DNA from: Euperipatoides rowelli | Taxonomy: Eukaryota > Onychophora > Udeonychophora > Euonychophora > Peripatopsidae | Reading direction: 5' to 3' (one strand) | NCBI GenBank assembly: GCA_003024985.2 | Contig: PXIH01S0000632.1 | DNA length: 11,588 bases | In this document: positions 1 to 9,500 of the stretch, piece by piece | How the letters are laid out: each line of letters opens with the position of its first letter | How positions within the stretch are numbered: position 1 is the first letter of the stretch | The notes under the pieces: model-generated | What the model was told of the DNA's origin: nothing | Seen by the model: the letters and a program-made list of their open reading frames with translations, nothing else | The model's database searches: none | Position numbers and translations under genes: made by a program

Positions 1-68
1 TTATTTACCTATTTTCAATATAAAATAAATTGCAATAATTTAAATAGAGGGGGTGATTTTAATAAAAA

Positions 69-116
69 AAGCTCAACAACCAAAAAAAAAAAAAAAAAAG
101 CTTATCAAAAAAAAAA
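69..116 (+). repeat. A-rich repeat with AGCTTATC core
   Basis: A run of 18 A (82-99) is followed by GCTTATC and a run of 10 A, preceded by CTCAACAACC. The arrangement CAAC(A), A-run, GCTTATC/GCTTGTC, A-run is the same as in the tandem array at 4534-4690, so both probably descend from one repeat family. It adjoins the hAT-like end. Confidence 0.5.
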
Positions 117-190
117 TAGTGGATGCTCTTCAAGTGACCAAAGACCGAAAAGGTGCTCACGATCTTGAAAAGGTTGAGAACCCCTATCAT
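117..190 (-). mobile_element. Terminus of a hAT-like non-autonomous DNA transposon
   Basis: Read on the minus strand, the sequence starts AGGGGTTCTCAACCTTTTC and continues with a moderately GC-rich stretch containing GATCGTGAGCACC. Many hAT elements begin CAGNGGTTCTCAACC followed by T-rich and GC-richer segments, so this looks like one decayed end. The first C of the usual CAG is not preserved. The opposite end is not found and may lie left of the window. The exact boundaries and the superfamily are inference. Confidence 0.4.
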
Positions 191-1358
191 AGAGTAATAA
201 GATTAGGCTTGTTTGAAAGCTGATAAAATTATGTTAAATTTGAGATAATTTATGCATTTCAGGTTAATATTTTTTGGTTAATTATTAAAATACTTAAGTT
301 TGTTTGCAATTTACCATTTTATGACGCTATTTTGGGTGCCTGAGGGAGCGGTAGTTTATGAATAGCATATTAAAAGATGGGCACTTTGAAATCACTTCTT
401 CGTAAAGTACATAACTTAGAGTATTGTAATGTTTTCCAAATAAATCTTGTTAATGATAAGGATAAGGAATTTGATGGGCAAAAACAACATAACGTTCAAA
501 TAAGCTACTGTTCAGCTTTTATTGCTTAATTTGCCAATATAACATTTTTTCCCTTCTCATTGTTGATTAGTTTCTTCATGATCTAAAAATTTTGGTAGAT
601 ATTTTTTAAAAGTAACAAAAAATTTGGCAGTAATATTAAAAAAAAATTGCAGATTTCAAAACTTTCTTTTACATTAACTTCACCCATAACATAGCGTATT
701 TACAGTAGTAATTTATTATCTCAGTAAATATAACAATGTTAACTACAGCAAACATAACTTTGAAATTTGCTTACTTATGAAGTCAAACAACTATATTCAA
801 AGATATAACATTGCAAAAGAGTAAAGTCAGTATTTTAGCAGTAATAAAGAGGAACTAAAAATCAGGAATGGAAAAAGTGGCCAAGGAATTAAACCTTCCA
901 GGAGCCAAGCTGCTTGTTCTGAACTTCTAACTATTCAGTTACAGAAGGAAAGAGGTGATCCCCACCAGTATGTCCCGAGCTAGATCTCAATTGTGGAGGG
1001 GTAGAAAGCACCTCCCCCTTCAAATTTTTTATGAATTTCTACTGAATTTGGTTCCTTGTAATTGCAAAGTATACACATCTGTCTATTAACCCTCCCTCCC
1101 CCAACCACCCAAAAAAGTTAGAGACAGCCCAACATGTCTGCTTTAAATCTATAGACAACAGGTGCACATTTTACACTATGGCAAAAATAAATAAACAAAT
1201 TATAAGGTCTATTAACTATTATGAATTTTGTTATATGGTTATTTTAATTAGATGTTAATCATATTTCCAGATTTAAATATACTGTGTATTATGCAAATGA
1301 AATTATTGACAAAATTTCCCAACTTTCAGATTTTCAGCAAAAGTTAGAGGGGAAAGCT

Positions 1359-1367
1359 CCCCCCCCC
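1359..1367. repeat. C9 homopolymer
   Basis: Nine consecutive C, with CCCCC a few bases later, in an AT-rich region. No function is apparent; slippage-prone. Confidence 0.9.
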
Positions 1368-1438
1368 TACCCCCTAAGCAATGTCCCTTGTTAAAAGATA
1401 GTGAAAAAAAAAATTACTGTATTTTCTTCATACGTGAA

Positions 1439-1472
1439 TTCTTTTAAATAAAGTGATATTTATTTAAAAGAA
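1439..1472. repeat. Perfect 14-bp inverted repeat
   Basis: TTCTTTTAAATAAA and its exact reverse complement flank a 6-base loop (GTGATA). It is AT-rich, so stability is modest. No flanking target duplication was found. Confidence 0.8.
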
Positions 1473-2331
1473 AAAAGATCTTGACCTATTTTTAGAACAG
1501 ACACGTACAGTCAGAATACAATAAAACACCAATTAAAAAAAAAACAACTAGCCTACAATAAAGCAAGCAATAAATCATTCACCTTTTATAGTATGTGGTG
1601 TTTTTTTTAAAAAAATCTAAAAATAAAACCTAATTTCTTACTGCCTAATAATTAATTCAAAAGTTTCGAAAATAGTAAATTTTAAACTATTTTGATGATT
1701 ATTATTTCAAATAATTAATGTTTAAATTGAACAATGGTAATAATGTAATTAAATTCGTTTATTTTAAATAAACTCTATTGTACTTTTTCCTCATTCTATT
1801 TTTTTTTTTATGTATTATTATTATTTTTTTTTTCAACCTTTCATTTCTTCAGCTCAAAGACAAAATCTTTGGGTAGCCAAACTACCATACTAAGTCACTT
1901 TTTACATATCTGCTAAAAAATATTACATTTGATTTTGATAGGAATTCAAAGGTGTAAATACAGTAATTACCAATTTTGTAAATTTAATGATAATTTAAAA
2001 ATTTATCTGATGCTACTTGAAAGTCATCGAATATTACTTTTTATTGAAGCAAATTGATGTCTAAAGTTGACAGTTTAAGTTGGAAGCACAGAAATTGTCA
2101 CAGCTACATAATGAGGTTGGCTGTTTAGAATTAGCTTTATCTTCTCTGGTATTGCGCAGAGATCATCTTTTGCTCAATTTCTCAAAAAATTTCTTCGATT
2201 CTTTTCCAGATTTCTTACACACTTTATAATTTAACAAAATACAAGAAATGCTGGTAAATTTAATATTCCATATGTAAGAACAAACAGATTTACTAATTCT
2301 ATAATATATACTTAAAATGTTAATAAGCAAT

Positions 2332-2362
2332 AATATGTAATTTATGTAATAAATTACATATT
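2332..2362. repeat. Perfect 14-bp inverted repeat
   Basis: AATATGTAATTTAT pairs exactly with ATAAATTACATATT around a 3-base loop (GTA). AT-rich; it could form a cruciform or RNA hairpin, but no role can be assigned. Confidence 0.8.
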
Positions 2363-2495
2363 TTAATTTTCTTCATACTAAGAATGGACTAAGAAAACTA
2401 GTTTATTATTTAATAAGTTGATTCTATTCATGTAATCTTATTACTTGAGTAATACTGTAAATAAACATACCGTATTTATTTTAATTTAAATTGCT

Positions 2496-2729
2496 CAATC
2501 TGTTAATGGATTGAAATGTTGCGGTTTGCATCCTACATCTTGACGCTAAAGTAATTATCTTTAAAAGAAAACATTATCTTATTATTTGTACTATAGAGGT
2601 TGATTATTTGTTGTAATTTAATATATTTCAGGTAAAGTGCTACGATCTTGCCAATGTACGAGTGAAAGATGTACTGTATATACGCTTTAGATTTGATCAC
2701 GTAATATTATATTTTAATATCTGAAAGTA
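2496..2729 (+). repeat. Dispersed repeat, copy 1
   Basis: Collinear with 5139-5395 in the same orientation. Shared blocks include AATGG-TTGAAATGTTG (2505-2521 versus 5147-5163), then ATCTT and TAAAG, then TTGCCAATGTA (2648-2658 versus 5301-5311), then CGCT, TCAC and ATTTTAATA-like stretches. Spacing between the two best blocks is similar, 148 and 161 bases, so this is diverged homology with indels. It also shares the 12-mer TTGACGCTAAAG (2540-2551) with the MITE at 5941-5952. Ends are approximate. Confidence 0.6.
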
Positions 2730-3360
2730 TGGGTTATTAATACTAATTTTGGATAGTTTTTAAAAATAAATACCCATAATGCATTTTGTGTTTATACACC
2801 TCATTTAGAATTAAAATATTTTGTCCTAATGGTTTACATGGAAATTGTAAGCTGGGTACTTAAAAACTTTCCAAAGTTAATTTATTTGAAAGTATTTTAA
2901 AATTATTCATAAGCAATACCTACAGGATCTACAAATATGGTTTATATTCTTAAAAACTGTGATTGGCTTTTACACTTTTTTTTTACCTGTTCACTTTAGA
3001 ATTAAAGTAAGTGTAGGAAAAAAATCATAAGTTTTGCCTGTTCATACGTTAAATCAACTTTTATATCATGCTTAAGACTTTGAAATATTTTTCACTGCAA
3101 GTTGTTACAGGAATTGTACACATTCCACTAGAATTTCAAGTATAAAGTTGCTTTTGTATTTGTGAATCCTATAATTAACTACTGTAAATGTTCAATATTT
3201 TTTCTCATTCTCTTAGCTTGCTTTCAAAAGCTCCAAAGAGAACAAAATTGAGGCAAAAATGAGGCAAAAATGATGAGCTGTCTTTCTGTAAAACAACTTA
3301 TTTAAACATTGCAACTTTATTTAATTGAATTTAGAATTTCATATATTCTATTTCTTTCAG
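2730..3360. other. Non-coding sequence just before exon A
   Basis: AT-rich, ending in the exon A polypyrimidine tract and acceptor. Only a short 11-bp tandem duplication (3249-3270) was seen. No coding signal, RNA gene or transposon was recognised. Confidence 0.6.
3249..3270 (+). repeat. 11-bp tandem duplication
   Basis: TGAGGCAAAAA occurs twice in direct succession about 90 bases upstream of exon A. Confidence 0.85.
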
Positions 3361-3552
3361 GTCGAACATTACATGAAATTCAATTGAGTGAATCTATTCG
3401 CTACAAACCAGGCGATTCAGTGGAGAAATGGCTGAACGAACTTCTATGTTTGGATGCCACTATAATGCAGCCTCTCCATTCTGGCTGTCCGCCTCCACAA
3501 GACTGTGATCTATATCCTTTTAACAGCTTATTGCTGGATAATCTAGACAGTT
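3361..3552 (+). CDS. NAT10: NAT10 exon A (end of helicase-like region)
   Basis: The acceptor is a pyrimidine-rich tract ending TTTCTTTCAG at 3360. The reading frame needs one base from the previous exon (phase 1), giving GRTLHEIQLSES as the start. The exon encodes the conserved SIRYKPGDSVEKWLNELLCLD block and SGCPPPQDCDLY. The next exon starts in phase 2 of a codon, so the donor must leave one base over. Two GT sites do so: 3553 (exon end 3552) and 3505 (exon end 3504). The longer form is preferred because it keeps CDLY, which matches CELY in human NAT10, but it adds about 16 residues not present in human or yeast. Neither donor has a strong consensus. A better-looking donor, GTATGC at 3555, would break the frame. 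Confidence 0.85.
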
Positions 3553-6500
3553 GTGTATGCAAACGATATTCAAATTTGTAAATTTTTCAGATTAGTAAAA
3601 TGATATATTTGAAAAGTAATGAATTTTTTTTTTTAATTGTACTAAATTGCTAGCTAGATATTTATTTGATGATGTATTTATTAGCCAAGGTAAATTTTAT
3701 TAAAAGGCCCATAATTGATAATTATTTATTGTATATAGTATTTGTTTACATTCCTTAATTTAGTCACATACTATGTTAACCGAGATACTCTCTTCTGCTT
3801 TCACAAGGCCTCTGAAGCTTTTCTCCAGCGTCTTGTTGCCCTTTTTGTTGCTTCTCATTATAAGGTAAATCTAAGAGGAACAGAATTAAAAATATAGGGA
3901 AGGAAATATACTGTATACTCTATATACAGTATATATTATATGAACTTCCACAATCGGTTGCCACTAAACATATATGGCAATAATGTGTTCACTGACGGGG
4001 GGGGGTTCCTAGGTTAGATTGACTGCTAGTGGTTGCAACATAAAGGAATGAACTTAAATATGAAAACAGCTTAAGTTGGATAATAGATTACTTCATTAAA
4101 AACCAGTCAGTATTAAATAATTTTTAGAGGAAGGAAGATATTGCATAACACCAACATTGCTGCTGCCCACTGCTTCCCCATCCTTCCTACTCTGATATTG
4201 GTGACACACCAAAACATAATAGTAATAAAAGTCAAGGCCAGATAGCCAATCCATCACACATAAGGTGGTGTTAGGTGATGAGAGTGGGGTCAACTGCTAT
4301 GATGACAAATATACAGCTGTGTTTCTACTTTATACTTGGAAAGCAGAACCACCTCTAGCCGACAGTCAAATACAAAACAAACAATATGATAGAACTAAAA
4401 CATTATAAAAATAGGTAATCAGACCAGTCTATTGCCTAAAACAGAAGCCACGGCTGTGTTTCTTTCAGGCATACCCCTGGTGGGGGGGGGGACATTTGGA
4501 AAAATAATATAAAATTAAAGTCAATGGACACAAAGTCAACATAACGAGCACTCTACTAACCAAAAAAAAAGCTTATTTAATCAGAAATGCAACAAAACGT
4601 CCAGTCGATCAAAAAAAAAAAGCTTGTCAAATCAGACAGAAAGGCAACAAAATGTCCAGTCAACCAAAAAGAAGAAAAAGGTTATTAAAAAATCTTTAAA
4701 TACATAAACCTTGCCCCCCCCCTCCCCTAACTTATGCAAGTAATGTACTGAACATTCCCAGAATGCCAGTAAATTTCTATCATTTAGCAATGTATAAAAA
4801 AAGTTATTAAATATATTATACAGTATATAATAGAAATAATTGCAATAGTATACCATAAAAAAAATTTTTTTTTTCAATGGAGCAAGAGGTTCATGTCAAG
4901 CTGACGGCCCCTTCATTGATTTGTACATTTATTATCTTAAATATACTTTAATGTCTGAGTATAGTAATTAGTAGACAAAATATTTTTTAAAAATGTACTT
5001 TATGTACTTTTTTTTTCATATTTTGATATTATATGATTTAAATTTAGTTCTCCTATTTAAGTTATTATGTCTGCATTCCAGCTGAAGAAAAAGACTTCAT
5101 TTAAATGCATGTGAAATTCCACGGCTTCCATAATGATTAATCTGCCAATGGTTTGAAATGTTGTAGTTCTCCTCTTTTATCTTTGCGATAAAGAAATTTT
5201 CACATGATTAAAAAAAAAAATTTTTTTTATTAATACAAAATTGGAGTTTGATAATGTGCTGATAGTTTAGGGTAAAATCTCCAGTATAGTCGATAAACTG
5301 TTGCCAATGTACAGTAAGTAAAAGAAAAGATTGCATTATGTTCATTCGCTCTCAGATGCACTTATCACAATATATTGATTTAATACAGAATCAGTGCAAA
5401 TTGTGCACTTTGGAATAATTGGGTTACAGTACATTTGAAATTTATTTTTTTAAGTATCTTTTGGCATATAGATGTTTCTGAACATAAAAATAATAATTTT
5501 TTTACTGTCAAGTTCTTATTTTAGCGGAAGTTATAGACTAATTCAAAAAGTTTTTACATAAAAAATCCTTTAAAAAAATATAATGAACAGTTTGTGGCAA
5601 AATATAGTGAGATCATTAAGTTTTCTTAATAGGTGCATGTTGGGTAACAATAGGGGGCGCTGCCTTCACTATAATCTAAAATGGCTTCTATTTAGAAAAA
5701 GAATAGTGTCCTATAGTTTTGCCTTGGATGATTTTCAGCAAGACAGTTTATCACCACATTGGGATTAATTGTTTTAAAATTCTCTTGATGCTACATTTCA
5801 CGCCCGATTACAACACCATGGTCATCAAAATTGGAGGACATATTCTTGAGACATTTTCCAATGGTGTTATGTCAAGGATAAATATTTAACACCAATGACT
5901 GATGTTGCGATATTGAAGATTGTAATAGATCCTGTCACGGTTGACGCTAAAGATATATTGAACAAAATATGATGAAAAATGGAATATTGACGATGTGTTT
6001 CAGGCCTTGAGATGGCGTTCATGTGGAAGTGTATTAAAATTGTAATAAAACTTTATGAGTTTACCTAAATTTTGCCACAAACTGTTCGTTACTACCTATA
6101 ATGTTTTTCATAAATCATTTACTGTATATGTGTAATCGGAAATAGACAATAAAATTAATCTATACAGTATACTATACATAAAATCCTTAAAAACTGTATG
6201 TGTCAGTGGCAGAATATACTAGTGCCATCTGTTGAGCAAAATTGTAACTAAAATAAAATTGGCTTTTAACTTTTTTCATTTTTAAACCAACGGGGTGAGA
6301 GATATGTTGGATGAAAGGGGAAAAATGAGAGGGGGGGGGGGGTGGAGGAGGAAAAATAATATTTTTTCATTTTTAAACATGGGATGGGGAGATATTAATT
6401 GCTGTCATCTAACATCCTAGGGTGCAGATGTTTTGCTCTGGGTTATCCAGTTTATACAATTTGTTGAGTTGTGATTAAAATAATTTAAACTTTTATCTCA

Positions 6501-9500
6501 ACAATTAATACTTTTTTATTTTTTTGTCATTTATTCTCAGAACAGTCCTAATGATCTTCAGTTGATGTCTGACGCTCCTGCTCATCACATATTTTGTTTA
6601 TTAGGTCCTGTGGACCCAACAAAGAATATATTACCTGAAATCTTATGTGCTGTACAGGTATGCATTTGATAATATACAGTACATAGATGTATTAAAAGCT
6701 TTTTTTTATATTATTGTTATATTTATTATTTAATATATTACTAATTATGATAGCTTTTTAGGTATGTCTAGAAGGGGAGATCTCCAGGTCCTCAATATTT
6801 CATGGATTGTCCCAAGGTCAAAGGGCATCTGGAGATTTAATCCCTTGGACATTAGCTCAGCAGGTTAGTTGGATATACTGTATGTTTCCAAGTTGAAATA
6901 ATCTTTATTTTGATAAGAATTTAACGATACTTCAGTTATATATATTATATGTGAGTCAGATTTAATTTGAATGCAGTGATTTTTTTTGATAGTTATAAAA
7001 GCATTAATTCTGTAATTTCTGTTCTAGTTCCAAGACAATGATTTTCCTAGCTTATCTGGTGTTCGCGTCGTCAGGATAGCCACACATCCAGACTATCAAA
7101 AGGTTGGCTAAAAATTTGAAAAAAAAAATACATTCTAAAATTTATATATTATTTACTTCTAATTATTAATTGTACTATTTTATTTTATTTAGATGGGTTA
7201 TGGTTCTAGGACGCTCGAATTGTTGCAAAAATATTATGAAGGCAAAATACCTAGCTTACATGAAAATGAATCCTTTCATCATGCAGTGCCAACTGTTGAT
7301 TCTGAGGTGAGAGGTTCAATTAAAGCTATTGTTTGCTTTGGGAGATAATGGTTCGGTTTATTAAAAGGTCCTTTTCTGTTGGTTCTTATTTTCTATTATT
7401 ATTATTTGGAATTATAGCTCTATCAAAATTTAAAAAAAAATAATATACACAATGTAAAAGCTGATCAAGTGGGCCTGTCCTATTTTATGCTCAAAATTCT
7501 AGTATTTTGTCCGTGAATAGGCCATAACCTAGAGGTTACCTGATGTCTAAATTTCCCCGAGTATCTCCTAGGTTTTCAAATATCCAGTTTTCACATGTTG
7601 GAAAAGTACTGCATTTTTTTTAATGTACAGTGTAGAATAATACTTTATTAAAATCAAATTTTCAGCAAAATCTTGAAATGTACTTTTGACAGCAATATCT
7701 AATTTGGAAATAAAATATGTAACCTATTTTTAAAATGAATATTCGTCGGTCAAAATATGTTTCATGGTTTTTCTAAATAAAACACAAATGTAAATTTTAT
7801 ATTGTATTATTCCTCACTATACATTAAACAAAGGTAGACATAATTATTCTTTAAATAATTATTCTTCAAACTTTATAGAAAATACTGTAATAACTTATCC
7901 AAAATTCAAGATTGCTGAATTCTTAACTTAGTGTACTTCAAGTATATGTAGTGATGCACACTTTTAATAGATTAATAGGTGTAATTAAACACTTTATCAC
8001 TAGAGGGCATTATTAGCAAGGGAATTATTATTAAGCGGGCTATTAATAAATAACTTGGGTTCCTAACTATGTGAATGATTAAAAGGTTTTCTTGCATTAA
8101 TATTACCTGTTTAATCTATTGTCCACCACATCATAGCATTTTGGCCCCTAAACTAGGATCCATCAAATTAAAAAAAAATCAAAATTAAAAAAAAAAAAAA
8201 CCATCAGAAAGAAAAGTCAATTTTGCGGTGGAATTTTTGTGGTCAGCCTAATCATTTTTCAAAAGTCTGCAAGAAAAAAAATGGCAAACATAAATCTAGT
8301 TAAGTTATACCACAAGAGACCACATACCTGGTGGAACAAAGAGGTGAGTTTGATAATGATTACGTGTTAATAAATTTTAATCAGTCAAAAAAATGAATAT
8401 GAAACAGCTAAATTGTTAACAATATAGCCATTAATTTTATCATAGATACCGGTTCAACGACAGACATCTTACATGAAATTGATGTTCTAAAATTAAACCC
8501 CAACCTATCATTATCATCACTAAAGGTACTAAAGGCTTATCAAATACCTTTGTATTCGGAGCAAGTAACCTCTTGAAATCTTAGAGGTAGCAAACTTAAA
8601 TGTAAAGTACAAAAATATCAATTTCATTTAACGTAACTAGAGAAGCGTGTCCATCCCTAGCAGGAAAAGAACAGCAACACTTCTTAACGAACAACATTCA
8701 AGATAGGGTCAATAAAATGAGTCAATAAAATTCACTTTCATCTAAATATTGCTGTACTAAACATGTCCTTCCAAGCAAACAAAATCTTAGAATTATATTT
8801 TTCATTTACAAACTACATACTAAATTACTCTCTTTTCAGATGATCCAATATCTGCAACCATAACAGAATACCGCCGTTTGTTGGATACTCTGAATACAAA
8901 TAAATCGCTATGTATACATTTTGCTCCTCAACATTTAAACATTGGGTTTTCTTTCTACATTGTTACACAATAACCTATTTGTTCTTTATTACGCAGTTTT
9001 ACATTTTTTTTTTTTTTTTTGTATCTTTACAGATATATTACATTTTCTGTAATGGGCTTAATGTCAGGCTTAGTATAGCAAATAAATATAGTATACAGTA
9101 TATCAGTAAAAATATGGATATTATATACTAAATATAGGGATCCCAGATTTAAAAAAAATAAGGGACAACCTGGTTTGGTGGGGGGGGGGGATGTTTTAAA
9201 AATGTTTAGTTAGCCGTAGCTGTTAGCTGCGTTAATGTTCAATTTCTTTTATTTTTAATTATATACGGAGTATCGTGACATGCACAACAGTAAACACTTT
9301 GCAATATGAATATGGAAGATCTTATTCTAGCCAACATAATAAGAGTTTATCACTTTTTTTCCCCTGCAATGGAGAATTAAAGTTTATACATGATTTGAAA
9401 ATAGGCGTTGTAAGATGTAAGTCTTTAATTTGTATTTTGAAAAGAATAAGCCCACAAAGAGTGTAGGAGGTTAAAGTTCAAAAATAATGTATTATTTTCA

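Larger units (their letters stand above)
194..2495. other. AT-rich non-coding sequence upstream of the first visible exon
   Basis: No earlier NAT10 exon is recognisable here; the helicase-region motifs expected just upstream (the IHGYEGTGRSLSLKL type of block) are absent, so this is probably intron. A slightly GC-richer patch at about 865-1190 includes an open stretch from 825 to 980 and C/G-rich runs such as CCCTCCCTCCCCC near 1090, and a C9 run at 1359-1367; this looks like transposon debris but no family could be assigned. Perfect AT-rich inverted repeats are listed separately. The rest shows nothing identifiable. Confidence 0.6.
3865..6540 (+). other. Intron B-C of NAT10 (2676 bp)
   Basis: It starts GTAAAT and ends TTATTCTCAG. 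It contains, in order: a perfect 12-bp hairpin (3906-3934), a G9 tract, a short direct repeat (4313/4450), a G10 tract, an A-rich 51-55 bp tandem repeat (about 4534-4690), a C9 tract, a dispersed repeat copy (5139-5395), a mariner-type MITE (5583-6089) and a diverged 91-bp duplication with a G12 tract (6271-6400). Open frames at 4096-4293 and 4632-4877 on the minus strand and 5583-5768 on the plus strand lie in this repeat-rich DNA and show no recognisable protein. I see no extra exon: the protein reads directly from ASHYK to NSPND, as in the family. Confidence 0.85.

Noticed and set aside
825-980. Open stretch of 52 codons in a GC-richer patch, overlapping a 20-codon ATG frame at 868-930, considered as an upstream NAT10 exon.
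   Set aside because: Neither translation resembles the NAT10 region that should precede GRTLHEI, and no convincing acceptor/donor pair with the required phase 1 exit was found. Length is within chance.
3555-3764. GTATGC at 3555 as the exon A donor, the best consensus of the three.
   Set aside because: It leaves phase 0, while exon B needs one carried-over base; the conserved YYVNRDTLF frame would be lost.
4632-4877. 81-codon minus-strand open frame.
   Set aside because: It is the reverse of A-rich tandem repeat and T-run sequence, giving Phe/Lys/Tyr-rich low-complexity translation.
5583-5768. 61-codon open frame starting at the first base of the mariner-type MITE, considered as a transposase remnant.
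   Set aside because: It runs across the terminal inverted repeat and shows no helix-turn-helix or DDE/DDD motif.
8910-9131. 73-codon plus-strand open frame, considered as a continuation of the retrotransposon or a small gene.
   Set aside because: It is dominated by a T-rich run read as Phe/Tyr, has no recognisable motif, and ends just before the hAT-type MITE.
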